Assembly (NCBI RefSeq): GCF_000306785.1
Contig: NC_017955.1
Location: 1,860,001 to 1,924,000, forward strand
Reading direction: 5' to 3'
Source of the DNA: Modestobacter italicus
GTDB lineage: Bacteria > Actinomycetota > Actinomycetes > Mycobacteriales > Geodermatophilaceae
DNA: 64,000 nt
Shown here piece after piece: positions 1 to 9,795 of this stretch; position 1 is the stretch's first letter; every line of letters begins with the position of its first letter. Position numbers and translations under genes: made by a program. The notes beneath the pieces were generated by a model, which was not told the DNA's origin, did no database searches, and saw nothing but the letters and a program-made list of their open reading frames with translations.

Positions 1-77
1 CGATGACCAAGGACGAGCTCGTCGAGGCCGTCCGGAAGGCCAACGACAAGGAGACCGCTGCGGCCCGCCGGACGTGA
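1..77 (+). CDS. C-terminal end of a small Rho-N-like (DUF7218-type) protein, partial
   Basis: The reading frame enters from outside the window and stops with TGA at 75-77. The visible 24 residues run from MTKDELVEAVRKAN to a basic Arg-Arg-Thr end. This matches the last helix of the short SAP/Rho-N-terminal-like tail in small actinobacterial proteins often annotated as plasmid-stabilisation or DUF7218 proteins, which recur in Geodermatophilaceae. That assignment is from memory of the family. The Met at position 3 is probably internal. Only the tail is visible, so function cannot be judged. Confidence 0.5.
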   Translation, partial: MTKDELVEAVRKANDKETAAARRT

Positions 78-95
78 CCCGGCCAGACTGACGCG

Positions 96-869
96 GTGAG
101 CAAGGACGCCCTGCGCCGACGGTACGAGGAGCTCAGCCAGTGGCCGCTGGTCCTGCTGGCACTGCTGTTCGTGGCGTCCTACGCCTGGGGCGTGCTGCGC
201 CCCGACCTGCCGCACCCGCTGCTGGTCACCCTGCGGGTGGTCACCGTGGTGGCCTGGCCGGTGTTCCTGGGCGACTACGTGCTGCGCCTGGCGCTGGCCG
301 ACCACCGGTGGCGGTTCGTGCGGCAGAACTGGGTCGACGGCCTGGCCGTGCTGCTGCCGCTGCTGCGCCCGCTGCGGGTCCTCAGCCTGGTCCGGGTCGC
401 CCGGGTGCTCGACCGGCGGCTGACCACCAGCCTGCACGGCCGGGTCGCCGCCTACGTCACGCTGACCGCGTCCCTCGTCGTCTTCATGGCCTCGCTGGCC
501 GTCTACGACGCCGAGCGCGGCGCGCCGGGCGCCTCGATCACCAGCTACGGCGACGCCGTCTGGTGGGCGCTGACGACCATCACCACCGTCGGCTACGGCG
601 ACGAGTACCCGGTCACCGGCGACGGCCGGCTGGTCGCGGTGCTGCTCATGGTCAGCGGCATCGCCCTGCTCGGCGTCGTCACCGCCGCCGTCGCGTCCTG
701 GTTCGTCGGCCGGGTCGCCGAGGCCGCCCAGGCGCAGGACGACGCGGACGACGCCGCCCTGCTGGTCGAGGTGCGCGAGCTGGCCGACGAGGTGCGCCGG
801 CTGCGCGCCGAGCTCGCCGACCGCGACGAGCTCGGCGCGCAGCCGCTCAGGACGACGGGATCAGGATGA
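96..869 (+). CDS. Two-pore-type potassium channel protein (ion_trans_2)
   Basis: A 257-residue membrane protein starting at GTG. Hydrophobic helices fill residues 15-140, including an Arg-rich stretch around 90-110 that resembles a voltage-sensor S4. A pore helix follows, with the potassium selectivity filter TVGYGD at about residues 164-169, then a last membrane helix and an acidic coiled-coil tail (about 205-257). This is the layout of six-TM, Kv-like bacterial potassium channels. It should conduct K+ across the plasma membrane. Its 3' end overlaps the convergent M24 peptidase gene by 23 nt. No RCK domain is present. Confidence 0.88.
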   Translation: MSKDALRRRYEELSQWPLVLLALLFVASYAWGVLRPDLPHPLLVTLRVVTVVAWPVFLGDYVLRLALADHRWRFVRQNWVDGLAVLLPLLRPLRVLSLVRVARVLDRRLTTSLHGRVAAYVTLTASLVVFMASLAVYDAERGAPGASITSYGDAVWWALTTITTVGYGDEYPVTGDGRLVAVLLMVSGIALLGVVTAAVASWFVGRVAEAAQAQDDADDAALLVEVRELADEVRRLRAELADRDELGAQPLRTTGSG

Positions 870-2169
870 ACCCGGTCTGCCGCTGGTCGAGGTACTCCAC
901 ACCGCGCCCGGTGAGTGCGATGCCCTGCTCGAGCCCCATCCGCACCAGCTGACCGCCCCACTCGGGCACCGGCACCCGCACGCACAGCTCCAGCGCCCAC
1001 ACCGTGTCGGTGCGCACCGGCGCCGAGCCCGCGCCCGGCACGCCGTCCTGCTGGTCCCACATGCCGATCGCCGGCCCGGCGCCGTGGCCGTGCACGCCCA
1101 CCGGGTGGGAGTAGATGTCGCCGTCCAGGCCCTCGGCCGCGGCCGCGGCCCGGGCGGCGGCCAGCACCTCGTCCCCGGTGCACCCCGGCTGCAGGGCGGC
1201 GGTGGTGAGGTCCTGCATCCGGTTGCCGGCGGCCATCGCGGCCACCAGGCCGGCCGGGGCCCCAGTCTCCCCCGGGCGCAGCACGTACCCGTTGCGCTGG
1301 GTGTCGGTCATCAGGCCCAGGGTCGACAGCCCGACGTCGCAGTGGACCAGGTCGCCGGGCTCGATGACCGCGTCGAACGGGACGCTCGGCACGGGGGTGC
1401 CGCGCTCGTCGGCCAGCAGGGACCCGGCGCGCTGCAGGTCGACGGTCGGCTGGAACCAGCCGTCGACGCCGAGGTCGGCGAACCGCTGCCGGATCCACCA
1501 GGCGACGTCCAGGGCGGTGGTCTCCCCGACGGTGATGACCGCGGGGGAGTAGGCCTCGTCGATCACCTGGTGCACGAGGCGGTTCATCGCGTGCATCGCC
1601 GCGATCTCCTCGGGCAGCCGGGTCTCCAGCCAGCCGACGGCGAGCTGCTCGGCCGACACCAGCTTGTCCGCGTGCGGGCCCAGCGCCTGCACCAGCAGCC
1701 CGTGCTCGGTGTGCGACAGACCGTCGGCGTGCGCGAACACCGGGGAGGAGTCGACCCCGATGGTGCGCGGCGCGGCCTGGTCGACGAACCGGCGCAACGC
1801 GGCCCACTGCGACTGCTCGGCGGTCGTCCCGGGCGTCTCGTCGGGCTCCCAGGCGGGGAGGAACTGGCCGACCGGGTAGCGGGAGACGGCCGCGGCGGTG
1901 ACGCCGTCGTCGCTGCGGTGGAAGAGCAGGACGGTGCGCCGCCGGGCCGACAGCCAGGTCGCCGGCAGCATCGTGGCCAGCACCGGGTCCTCGTTGTACT
2001 CGCGGCCCAGCACGATCCACAGGTCGATGCCGGCGCGGTCCATCAGCCCGGGCAGCACGTCGAGCAGGCGCTGGGTCAGCCAGCGGTCCCGGACGTCGGC
2101 CTGCGCACGCAGGGGCAGGGGCACGGTGCGGGTGGGATCCGGGAGGGTCCGGTCGACGGGAGCGGGCAT
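847..2169 (-). CDS. M24 family metallopeptidase (Xaa-Pro aminopeptidase-like)
   Basis: A 440-residue protein with an N-terminal creatinase-like domain (about 1-185) and a C-terminal pita-bread M24 domain. Likely metal ligands are visible in order: Asp in HCDVG (about 277), Asp in MTDTQRNGY, His in VGVHGHGAGP (about 360), Glu in ALELCV, and a final Glu near GLEQGIALT. All five expected ligand positions are therefore filled, so a two-metal hydrolase is plausible. Family members cleave X-Pro dipeptides or creatine-like compounds; the substrate here is unknown. ATG start; probably cytoplasmic, as no signal peptide is seen. It stands alone between convergent and tandem neighbours. Confidence 0.85.
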   Translation of the reverse strand: MPAPVDRTLPDPTRTVPLPLRAQADVRDRWLTQRLLDVLPGLMDRAGIDLWIVLGREYNEDPVLATMLPATWLSARRRTVLLFHRSDDGVTAAAVSRYPVGQFLPAWEPDETPGTTAEQSQWAALRRFVDQAAPRTIGVDSSPVFAHADGLSHTEHGLLVQALGPHADKLVSAEQLAVGWLETRLPEEIAAMHAMNRLVHQVIDEAYSPAVITVGETTALDVAWWIRQRFADLGVDGWFQPTVDLQRAGSLLADERGTPVPSVPFDAVIEPGDLVHCDVGLSTLGLMTDTQRNGYVLRPGETGAPAGLVAAMAAGNRMQDLTTAALQPGCTGDEVLAAARAAAAAEGLDGDIYSHPVGVHGHGAGPAIGMWDQQDGVPGAGSAPVRTDTVWALELCVRVPVPEWGGQLVRMGLEQGIALTGRGVEYLDQRQTGFILIPSS

Positions 2170-2214
2170 GCGGGTAGGAGACCAGACCCGGACGACCGGC
2201 GCACCGCCGAGCGG

Positions 2215-3402
2215 TCAGGGCCGCCCGCTGGCCGCCCGCGGCGCGGGCTCGCCGGGGACCCGCGGCGCCGGGACGACGGCCGCGGTCGCCAGCGCCACCT
2301 GGTCCCGGCCGTCCTGCTTCGCCTGGTACATCGCCGCGTCGGCCCGGTCGATGAGCCGCCACAGGCCGTCCGCGGGGTCCTCGCCGTCGCCGGGGCGGGT
2401 GAGCGCCACCCCGATGGAGACGGTGACCCGGCGGTGCTCCTCCGAGCCGCTGGCCGCCACGGCCGACCGCAACCGCTCGGCCAGGTGCCGCGCCTCGCTG
2501 TGGTCGGCGACCAGCCCCAGCACGACCAGCTCCTCGCCGCCGGTGCGGGCCAGCACGTCGGCCGGGCGGACGGTCGCCGACAACGCGGCCGAGACGCAGC
2601 GGAGCACGTCGTCACCCGCGGCGTGGCCGAAGGCGTCGTTGAGCCGCTTGAAGTGGTCCAGGTCGAGCACCAGCGCGGCCACCCGCTGGCCGTCGCGTCG
2701 AGCCTGCTTCCAGATCCGCGGCGCGGACTCGACCAGGGAGCGGCGGTTCGCCAGCCCGGTGAGCGGGTCGGTGGAGGACAGCGCCACGGTGTGCACCAGC
2801 AGCCGCTGCACCCGGCGGCGGAGCAGGAAGACGACCAGGGTCATCAGGTCCAGGACGGCGGCGGCGACCGTCACCTGCAGGACCAGGCCCGCGGTGTCGG
2901 GGAAGCTCCGGCTCAGGGCGGCCCCGCAGGCGCCCACCACCAGGACCATGTGCAGGGCGAGCATCCTCGGTCCGAGGAACCAGGCGGCCGCGACGCAGCA
3001 CAGCAGCAGCATCAGCGGTGAGGCGTAGCGCAACGGGTCCGTGACCGACTCGGCCAGGACGACGTAGACGAGGTCACCGGTGACGACGATGGCTGCCGTG
3101 GCGGCTGCGGTGACCCGCCGACGCACCAGGACGACCAGCCCCAGGGTCAGCAGCAGGACCATGGCGGCCACGTACACCGGCCGGGTGGGCCCGGCACGCA
3201 CGGCCCCGTCGATGACGAGGTTCAGCAACCCCAGCACCGCCCCGACGCCCAGCAGTCCGGCCAGGCAGAAGGCGGCCAGCCGGTTCTCCGAGCCGACGTC
3301 CGGGAGTTCCGGGGCCCCGTCCCGGCGCACGTCGAGGACGTCGCGGACGGTTCTCCGGTGCCGCGTTCCCAGCCGTGGTCTCAGCCGTGTGTCCCCCGAC
3401 AT
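2215..3402 (-). CDS. Membrane-anchored diguanylate cyclase (GGDEF)
   Basis: A 395-residue protein. About six membrane helices fill residues 40-215, followed by a GGDEF domain (about 230-385). The catalytic signature is GGEEL at about 287-291. An RPAD sequence lies five residues upstream, matching the RxxD inhibitory site that binds product c-di-GMP, so an active, feedback-inhibited enzyme is expected (2 GTP to c-di-GMP). The start chosen is the ATG at 3402; the frame stays open for 160 codons further upstream, but that stretch is low-complexity and crosses the small gene at 3559. The membrane sensor resembles no named ligand domain. An EAL protein lies elsewhere in the window. Confidence 0.85.
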   Translation of the reverse strand: MSGDTRLRPRLGTRHRRTVRDVLDVRRDGAPELPDVGSENRLAAFCLAGLLGVGAVLGLLNLVIDGAVRAGPTRPVYVAAMVLLLTLGLVVLVRRRVTAAATAAIVVTGDLVYVVLAESVTDPLRYASPLMLLLCCVAAAWFLGPRMLALHMVLVVGACGAALSRSFPDTAGLVLQVTVAAAVLDLMTLVVFLLRRRVQRLLVHTVALSSTDPLTGLANRRSLVESAPRIWKQARRDGQRVAALVLDLDHFKRLNDAFGHAAGDDVLRCVSAALSATVRPADVLARTGGEELVVLGLVADHSEARHLAERLRSAVAASGSEEHRRVTVSIGVALTRPGDGEDPADGLWRLIDRADAAMYQAKQDGRDQVALATAAVVPAPRVPGEPAPRAASGRP

Positions 3403-3558
3403 GGCAGCAGGATGCCCTACGCGCACCCTGTGCAGAACCCCATCGAGCACTCTTGTTTCCGGAACTCGTCCGGATCGTTCCCGGCCCGGGCGGCCGGGCA
3501 CCCACCCGGAGCGGGGTGGGAGGCTGCAGGCCGGAGCAGTTCCCGAGAGGAGACGACG

Positions 3559-3747
3559 TTGGACGAGGGCCCCTTCTTCTTCTGTCTGAAGCACCACACC
3601 GTCGAGACCAGGGACGGCTGCGCCGAGCGCCACCGGCTCGGCCCCTTCGCCACCCGGTCGGAGGCCGAGCACGCGCTGGACAAGGTCGCCGAGCGCAACG
3701 AGCAGGCCGACGCCGAGGACCGCGCCTGGAACGAGGGCGACCGCTGA
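3559..3747 (+). CDS. Small conserved SPOR-like hypothetical protein
   Basis: A 62-residue protein from a TTG start with a good ribosome site (GAGAGGAGA, about 6 nt upstream). It begins FFFCLKHHTVE, contains the DGC...RLGPF...EAEHALDKVAERN pattern, and ends acidic. Actinobacterial proteins of this size and pattern are commonly annotated as SPOR-domain or hypothetical; the single short alpha/beta unit fits. No signal peptide is visible, and the function is unknown. The frame continues upstream without a stop, but that part lies in the divergent promoter region of the diguanylate cyclase gene. Confidence 0.65.
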   Translation: MDEGPFFFCLKHHTVETRDGCAERHRLGPFATRSEAEHALDKVAERNEQADAEDRAWNEGDR

Positions 3748-3835
3748 ACCGACCGGGTCAGCCGCACCGGGCCCGCCGGGGCATGATCCTCGGCAGGGGC
3801 GACCGGCCGGGCCGCCCGCGGGGACGGGAGGGCTC

Positions 3836-4531
3836 GTGACGGACGGACGTGCGGTGGAGGACCTCGTCGTCGGCGTGCTCGGGGGCACCGGACCGCAGGG
3901 CCGCGGGCTGGCGGTCCGGCTGGCCGCGGCCGGCCAGCGGGTCCTGCTCGGTTCCCGGGACGCTCAGCGCGCGGAGGAGGTCGCCCAGGAGGTGGCCGGC
4001 CGGGCCGCGGCGGCCGCGGGTGGGGTCGAGGTGTCGGTGCGCGGCGGGTCCAACGTCGACGTCGCCGGCGCGGCCGACGTGGTGATCATCGCCGTCCCCT
4101 ACGCCGGGCACGCCGAGACCCTGGCCGAGCTGGCCACGCCGCTGGCCGGCAAGGTCGTCGTCGACTGCGTGGTGCCGATGGGCTGGGACGAGCTGGGGGC
4201 CTACGTGCTCGACGTCCCCGAGGGCAGCGTCTGCCAGCAGGCGGCCGTGCTGCTGCCGGACAGCTCCGTCGTCGGCGGGTTCCACCACCTGTCCGCGGTG
4301 ACGCTGGAGGACCTCTCCCAGCCGACCCTGGACGGCGACGTCATGGTCGTCGGCGACACCCGCGAGGCCACCGACCTGGTGCAGGCGCTGGCCGGGCGCC
4401 TGCCGGGCATGCGCGGGGTCTACGCCGGGCGGCTGCGCAACGCGCGGCAGGTCGAGGCGCTCACCATCAACCTCGTCTCGGTCAACCGCCGCTACAAGGC
4501 CCACGCCGGCATCCGCATCACCGACGTGTGA
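3836..4531 (+). CDS. npdG: NADPH-dependent F420 reductase
   Basis: A 231-residue protein from a GTG start. The N-terminal Rossmann motif GGTGPQGRG (about residues 16-24) followed by VLLGSRD is characteristic of F420:NADP oxidoreductases, with the Arg of GSR contacting the NADP phosphate. The end, ALTINLVSVNRRYK, also fits the family. The enzyme transfers hydride between NADPH and coenzyme F420 in the cytoplasm, supplying F420H2 to F420-dependent reductases. Length matches the family (about 220 residues). Presence of F420 chemistry supports an actinobacterial host. Confidence 0.88.
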   Translation: MTDGRAVEDLVVGVLGGTGPQGRGLAVRLAAAGQRVLLGSRDAQRAEEVAQEVAGRAAAAAGGVEVSVRGGSNVDVAGAADVVIIAVPYAGHAETLAELATPLAGKVVVDCVVPMGWDELGAYVLDVPEGSVCQQAAVLLPDSSVVGGFHHLSAVTLEDLSQPTLDGDVMVVGDTREATDLVQALAGRLPGMRGVYAGRLRNARQVEALTINLVSVNRRYKAHAGIRITDV

Positions 4532-4664
4532 CATGGCGACCCTGACGCGCCGCCCCGCGGCCAGGAGCCGTCCCGACCAGCGCTGAGCCGCTTCGTCCGT
4601 TCCCGGCGGGCAGCCTCCGGCCGCCGCACCGGGTACGGACAGCGACCTCACGGTCGCGACGTGC

Positions 4665-5495
4665 TCAGTCGAAGCTGTGTTCTCTGCCTGGGAATGAGCC
4701 GTCGCGGACCTCGGTGGCGTACTCCTGGGCCGCGCGCAGCAGCTCGCCTCGGAGGTCGGCGTACTTCTTCACGAACTTCGGCACCCGGCCGCCGTTGAGC
4801 CCGGCCATGTCCGGCCAGACCAGCACCTGGGCGTCGCAGTCGGCGCCGGCGCCGATGCCGATCGTCGGGATGGCCAGCTCCTTCGTCACCTGACCGGCGA
4901 TCCCGGCGGGCACCATCTCCAGCACCACGGCGAAGGCGCCGGCGTCCTGGGCGGCGTGGGCGTCGGCCAGCAGCTGCTCGGCGCCGGCCCCGCGGCCCTG
5001 CACCCGGAACCCGCCCAGCGCGTGCTCGCTCTGCGGGGTGAAGCCGATGTGCGCCATCACCGGGATGCCGGAGGACACGAGCAGCTCGATCTGCGGCGCG
5101 ACCCGCACCCCGCCCTCGAGCTTGACCGCCTGCGCGCCGCCCTCCTTCATCATCCGCACCGCGGTGTCGAAGGCCTGCTGCGGGCCGGACTCGTAGCTGC
5201 CGAAGGGCAGGTCGGCGACGATCAGCGACCGCGAGGTCGACCGGGTGACCGCCTTGGTCAGCAGCAGCATGTCCTCGACCGTCACCGGCACCGTCGAGGT
5301 GTGGCCGAGGACGACGTTGCCGGCCGAGTCGCCCACCAGCATCACCGGGATGCCGGCCTCCTCGAACACGGCTGCGGCGTAGGTGTCGTAGGCGGTGAGC
5401 ATCGCCCACCGCTCGCCGCGCTCCTTGGCCTGCTGCAGGTGGTGCACCCGCACCCGGGCGGTGGAACTCCCGCCGTAGAGCACCGACTCGGTCAC
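4665..5495 (-). CDS. panB: 3-methyl-2-oxobutanoate hydroxymethyltransferase (ketopantoate synthesis)
   Basis: A 276-residue PanB. It makes ketopantoate from alpha-ketoisovalerate and 5,10-methylenetetrahydrofolate, the first step of pantothenate and CoA synthesis. Family motifs are visible: the metal and substrate region [36 protein letters not shown], and the catalytic-Glu region VLEMVP. The start is GTG at 5495, overlapping the stop of the upstream nadE gene by 4 nt (GTGA), which indicates translational coupling in a nadE-panB cofactor operon. Open frame continues upstream through nadE but does not look like PanB there. Confidence 0.93.
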   Translation of the reverse strand: MTESVLYGGSSTARVRVHHLQQAKERGERWAMLTAYDTYAAAVFEEAGIPVMLVGDSAGNVVLGHTSTVPVTVEDMLLLTKAVTRSTSRSLIVADLPFGSYESGPQQAFDTAVRMMKEGGAQAVKLEGGVRVAPQIELLVSSGIPVMAHIGFTPQSEHALGGFRVQGRGAGAEQLLADAHAAQDAGAFAVVLEMVPAGIAGQVTKELAIPTIGIGAGADCDAQVLVWPDMAGLNGGRVPKFVKKYADLRGELLRAAQEYATEVRDGSFPGREHSFD

Positions 5496-7324
5496 TGCGC
5501 TGCTCCTTCGCGGACGCTGGGCAGGCTCTCCCGCCAGCGGTTGGTGACCGGCAGCCGCCGGTCCCGGCCGAACGCCTTCAGCGAGATCTTGGTGCCGGGC
5601 GCGGACTGGCGGCGCTTGAACTCGGCGATGTCGACCAGCCGGAGCACCCGGGCCACGACCTCCGGGTCGTGACCGCGCTCGAGCAGCTCGGCCATCCCGA
5701 GGTCGCGGTCGACGTAGTCGGTGATGACCGCGTCCAGCTCCTCGTAGCAGGGCAGCGAGTCGCTGTCCTGCTGCCCGGGCGCCAGCTCCGCCGACGGCGG
5801 CTTGTCGATCGAGTTCTGCGGGATCGGCTCCACCTCGCCGCGGTCGCGGGCGTACCCGTTGCGCCAGCGGGCCAGGTCCCAGACCAGCGTCTTGAGCACG
5901 TCCTTGATCGGGGCGAACCCGCCGGCCGCGTCGCCGTAGAGGGTCGAGTAGCCGACCGCGACCTCGCTCTTGTTGCTGGTGGCCAGCAGCAGGTGCCCGT
6001 GCTGGTTGGACAGCCCCATCAGCAGCGTGCCGCGCACCCGGGCCTGCAGGTTCTCGGCGGCCACCCCGGACAGCTCCACCGACTTCTCGTACGCCTCGAC
6101 CATCGGCGCGATCGGGACGACGGAGTAGTGCATGCCCAGCCGCTGCGCGGAGTCCGCCGCGTCGGACAGCGAGTGCTCGCTGGACCACCGCGACGGCAGC
6201 CCGACGCCGACCACCCGGTCCGGGCCGAGCGCGTCGACGGCGAGCGCGGCCACCAGCGCGGAGTCGATGCCGCCGGACATGCCGAGCACGACCGAGGGCA
6301 TGCCGTTCTTGTCGATGAAGTCCCGCAGGCCCAGCACCAGCGCCCGCCAGACCTCCTCGAGGTCGCTCAGCGGCTCGGCGACGGTGCCCGGCCGGGGCTC
6401 GAACGGCGCGACCGGGGCGTCGGAGACCAGGTGGCGGGTCACGGTCATCGGGCCGATCCGGCCCTCCCGCCGGTCGGTGACCGCGGCGACGTCCAGCGCC
6501 AGGTCGACGGTGAGCAGGTGCTCCACGAACTGCGGTGCCCGGGCCAGCAGCTCCCCGTCGGCGCCGACCACGAGCGAGTCGCCGTCGAAGACCAGCTCGT
6601 CCTGGCCGCCCACCTGGTTGCAGTAGACGACCGGCGCGTGCGCCTCGGCCGCCCGGCGGCGCACCAGCGGGAGCCGGCTGTCGTCCTTGGCGCGCTCGTA
6701 GGGGGAGGCGTTGGGGGAGACGACCAGGTCCACCCCGGCCTCGCCGGCGCACCCGCACGGGCCGCCCTCGACCCACAGGTCCTCGCAGATGGTCAGCGCA
6801 ATGTCGACGCCGTGCAGCCGGACGATCGGCAGCTCGGTGCCGGGCACGAAGTAGCGGGCCTCGTCGAAGACGCCGTAGTTGGGCAGGTGGCGCTTGTAGT
6901 AGCGGGCCACCACCTCGCCGCCGTGCAGCAGCGCGGCGGCGTTGCGCGGTGCGCCCCGGCGCGGGTTGGCGTCGCCGGGGGTGTCGTCGGCGTCGGTGGG
7001 CGCGCGGTCCACCGGGGCCGGCCCGCTGCCCTCGGTGTGCGCGAGGTAGCCGACGACCACCGCGGTCTCCCCGAGACCCTCGGCGGCCAGCCGCGCCGCG
7101 AGGTCGACCAGCGCGACCTCGCTGGCCCGGGCGAAGGACTCCCGCAGCACGAGGTCCTCGGCCGGGTAGCCGGTGAGCGTCATCTCCGGGAAGACGACGA
7201 GGGAGGCGTCCTCCCCGGCGGCCCTCCGGGTCCACTCGACGACGAGGTCCGCGTTGCCTGCCAGGTCGCCGACCCGGGTGTCGACCTGGGCGAGCGCGAC
7301 GCGCAGCTGTACCGGTGCAGTCAC
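5492..7324 (-). CDS. nadE: Glutamine-dependent NAD+ synthetase
   Basis: A 610-residue two-domain enzyme. The N-terminal nitrilase-type amidase (about 1-280) has the expected triad: Glu47 in [10 protein letters not shown], Lys in [11 protein letters not shown] (about 142) and Cys in LTICEDLW (about 180). The C-terminal NAD synthase domain holds the ATP-pyrophosphatase loop SGGIDSA at about 349. It uses glutamine-derived ammonia and ATP to convert deamido-NAD+ to NAD+. Start is GTG, and the gene leads the nadE-panB operon (4-nt overlap). The 131-nt gap to the divergent L,D-transpeptidase gene should hold its promoter. Confidence 0.95.
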   Translation of the reverse strand: MTAPVQLRVALAQVDTRVGDLAGNADLVVEWTRRAAGEDASLVVFPEMTLTGYPAEDLVLRESFARASEVALVDLAARLAAEGLGETAVVVGYLAHTEGSGPAPVDRAPTDADDTPGDANPRRGAPRNAAALLHGGEVVARYYKRHLPNYGVFDEARYFVPGTELPIVRLHGVDIALTICEDLWVEGGPCGCAGEAGVDLVVSPNASPYERAKDDSRLPLVRRRAAEAHAPVVYCNQVGGQDELVFDGDSLVVGADGELLARAPQFVEHLLTVDLALDVAAVTDRREGRIGPMTVTRHLVSDAPVAPFEPRPGTVAEPLSDLEEVWRALVLGLRDFIDKNGMPSVVLGMSGGIDSALVAALAVDALGPDRVVGVGLPSRWSSEHSLSDAADSAQRLGMHYSVVPIAPMVEAYEKSVELSGVAAENLQARVRGTLLMGLSNQHGHLLLATSNKSEVAVGYSTLYGDAAGGFAPIKDVLKTLVWDLARWRNGYARDRGEVEPIPQNSIDKPPSAELAPGQQDSDSLPCYEELDAVITDYVDRDLGMAELLERGHDPEVVARVLRLVDIAEFKRRQSAPGTKISLKAFGRDRRLPVTNRWRESLPSVREGAAQ

Positions 7325-7455
7325 CCCTCCAGTCTGGTCGTCCGTCGCTCGGCGCGGCCATCCAGGGCACCCGGCGGGACGGTGGCGACCGTCACAGCGG
7401 GCGCCGGACCTGCCGATACGGTCGATGTCGTCCGCCTCAGCTCCCGGGGAGCGTC

Positions 7456-8655
7456 TTGTCCGGATCCCGCGCCACCGCCGTCCTCACGGCGCTGCTGGTG
7501 CTCGCCCTGCCCGGCTGCCGCGCCGCTGCGGCCGACCCCGTGCAGGCCGCACCGGCGGGGACGACGAGCGCGCAGCCGGCGCCGGCCCCGGCCGAGCCGG
7601 TGGTGATCAGCACCGACCCGCCGCTGGGCGCCGTGGACGTCGACCCGGTGACCCCGCTGCGCGTCAACGCCGGCCACGGGGAGCTCACCGCGGTCACGGT
7701 CACCGACGAGGACGGCGTCGTCCTGCCCGGCGGCCTCGACGCCGACGGCACGACGTGGACCGCCGCGGCCGACCTCGGCTACGACACCAGCTACACCGTC
7801 ACGGCCTCCGCCGTCGGCGCCGGCACGCCCGCGCAGGCGACCGGCACGATCAGCACCGTGCGCCCGCGCACGCTCACCCTGCCCACGGTGTACCCCGAGG
7901 GCGGCTCGGTGGGGGTCGGCCAGCCGATCTCGGTGACCTTCGACGAGGACGTGACCGACCGGGCGGCCGTCGAGCGGCAGTTGCGGGTCACCAGCACGCC
8001 GGCGGTCACCGGCTCGTGGTCGTGGCTGTCGGACCGGACCGTGCACTACCGGCCCGAGCAGTACTGGCCGGCGCACACCCACGTCGCGGTGGACGTCGAC
8101 GTCTACGGCCTGGACGTCGGCGACGGCGTGCACGGCCAGCAGAGCGAGCACGTCGAGTTCGACGTCGGGCCGGAGAAGGTCGCCGTGGTCGACGCCGCGG
8201 AGCTGCAGCTGCGGCTCTACGTCGACGACCAGCTGGTGCGGACGATGCCCACGTCGCTGGGCAACCGGGCCAACCAGACCCCCACCGGCACCTACGTGGT
8301 GATGGGGCAGTCGCGGCACTACACGATGGACTCGTCCACCTACGGCGTCCAGATCGACGCCCCGGGCGGCTACCGCACCGACGTCGAGTACGCCTCCCGG
8401 CTGTCCAACTCGGGCATCTTCGTGCACGCGGCGCCCTGGTCGGTCCGCGACCAGGGCCGGCGCAACGTCTCGCACGGCTGCCTGAACGTCTCCACCGCCG
8501 ACGCCGGCTGGTTCTACGAGAACTTCGGCCGCGGCGACGTGGTCGAGGTCGCCGGCGCCGGCCCGGCGCTGCAGGTGTGGGACGGCTTCGGCGACTGGAA
8601 CGCCAGCTGGGCCGACTGGCAGGCAGGGTCCGCGCTGGCCACCCCCGCCGCCTGA
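7456..8655 (+). CDS. L,D-transpeptidase lipoprotein (YkuD with Ig-like domains)
   Basis: A 399-residue protein. A TTG start at 7456 is preferred because GGGGAG precedes it and because it gives a clean lipoprotein signal peptide ending in the lipobox LPGC. An Ala/Pro linker and two Ig-like domains (about 45-260) lead to the YkuD catalytic domain, with His324 (FVHAAPW) and the SHGCLN motif (Ser339-Cys342-Asn344). This is the architecture of mycobacterial Ldt enzymes that form 3-3 peptidoglycan cross-links outside the membrane. The open frame extends 47 codons upstream to 7315, but that part lacks protein-like sequence. Confidence 0.9.
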   Translation: MSGSRATAVLTALLVLALPGCRAAAADPVQAAPAGTTSAQPAPAPAEPVVISTDPPLGAVDVDPVTPLRVNAGHGELTAVTVTDEDGVVLPGGLDADGTTWTAAADLGYDTSYTVTASAVGAGTPAQATGTISTVRPRTLTLPTVYPEGGSVGVGQPISVTFDEDVTDRAAVERQLRVTSTPAVTGSWSWLSDRTVHYRPEQYWPAHTHVAVDVDVYGLDVGDGVHGQQSEHVEFDVGPEKVAVVDAAELQLRLYVDDQLVRTMPTSLGNRANQTPTGTYVVMGQSRHYTMDSSTYGVQIDAPGGYRTDVEYASRLSNSGIFVHAAPWSVRDQGRRNVSHGCLNVSTADAGWFYENFGRGDVVEVAGAGPALQVWDGFGDWNASWADWQAGSALATPAA

Positions 8656-8716
8656 CCCGGCACCGGCGGCCCGTCCCCGCGCCTGACGGGCACGGCCGGG
8701 ACGGCGTCCGAGAGGG

Positions 8717-9568
8717 TCAGCGTCCGGTGGCCACCGTCGTGCCGGCCTGCGCGTCCAGGAAGCCGGTACCCGGCTGCGGGACGCTCCCGGCACGGTGTGC
8801 CGGGGCCTCCGCCGGAGTGGACCGCTCGAGGAAGCGGAGGAGCTCGACCGGGAAGGGCAGCACCAGCGTCGAGTTCTTCTCCGCGGCCACCTCGACCACC
8901 GTCTGCAGCAGGCGCAGCTGCAGGGCGGCCGGCTGCGCCGTCATCACCGCGGCGGCCTGCGCCAGCTTCTCCGACGCCTGCAGCTCGCCCTCCGCGGTGA
9001 TCACCCGCGAGCGCCTCTCCCGCTCGGCCTCGGCCTGCCGGGACATCGACCGCTTCATCGACTCGGGCAGGGCGACGTCCTTGATGTCCACCCGGTCGAT
9101 GTGCACGCCCCAGTCGAGGGCCGGGTTGTCGATCATGAGCTCCAGCCCCTGGTTGAGCCGCTCGCGGTTGGAGAGCAGGTCGTCGAGGTCGCTCTTGCCG
9201 ATGATCGACCGCAGCGAGGCCTGGGCCACCTGCGCGATCGCGGCCTCGTAGTTCTGCACGTCGACGACCACCCGCATCGGGTCGAACACCCGGAAGTACA
9301 CGACGGCGTCCACCTTGACCGTGACGTTGTCCCGGGTGATGCCCTCCTGGGCGGGGACCGGCATGGTGACGATCTGCATGCTCACCTTGTGCAGCCGGTC
9401 GGCGACCGGGGCGATCAGCGTCAGGCCCGGCCCACGGGGTTCGCCCCGGACCCTGCCGAACCGCAGGACGATGCCCCGCTCGAACTGGCTGATCACCCGG
9501 ACGCTCGCGCCGACGAGCGCGAGCAGCGCCAGGACCACGACCGCGAGGACCACCAGCACGACGTCCAT
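8717..9568 (-). CDS. SPFH/band-7 (slipin, stomatin-like) membrane protein
   Basis: A 283-residue protein from ATG at 9568 with an excellent ribosome site (GGAGGGCGAG). One N-terminal membrane helix (about 2-24) is followed by the band-7/SPFH domain: QFERGIVLRFGR, then VTVKVDAVVYFRV, the slipin helix YEAAIAQVAQASLRSIIG and DLLSNRERLN. It ends with a coiled-coil-prone stretch around 190-240 and a Pro-rich tail. Slipins oligomerise at the membrane and often partner a NfeD protein; none is next door. The exact role in actinomycetes is unknown. An alternative upstream start exists at 9781 but adds unrelated sequence. Confidence 0.87.
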   Translation of the reverse strand: MDVVLVVLAVVVLALLALVGASVRVISQFERGIVLRFGRVRGEPRGPGLTLIAPVADRLHKVSMQIVTMPVPAQEGITRDNVTVKVDAVVYFRVFDPMRVVVDVQNYEAAIAQVAQASLRSIIGKSDLDDLLSNRERLNQGLELMIDNPALDWGVHIDRVDIKDVALPESMKRSMSRQAEAERERRSRVITAEGELQASEKLAQAAAVMTAQPAALQLRLLQTVVEVAAEKNSTLVLPFPVELLRFLERSTPAEAPAHRAGSVPQPGTGFLDAQAGTTVATGR

Positions 9569-9795
9569 CTCGCCCTCCGCCAGCGGGGCGGACAGCCGGA
9601 CGGGCAGGTAGCGCCCGTTGCGCCGCCCTCGTGATGGCTCGCACATCATAGGTCCCCAGCAGGGTGTCGAGCGGCGGTCGTCTGCCAGGGGCAGGGGAGT
9701 GCACGACGTCGGCGACACGCCCCCGATCCACCTGCCGTCCACCTGCACCAGGCAGGGTGGGGGGCGTAACACCGCCGACACGCCCGGAGACGACG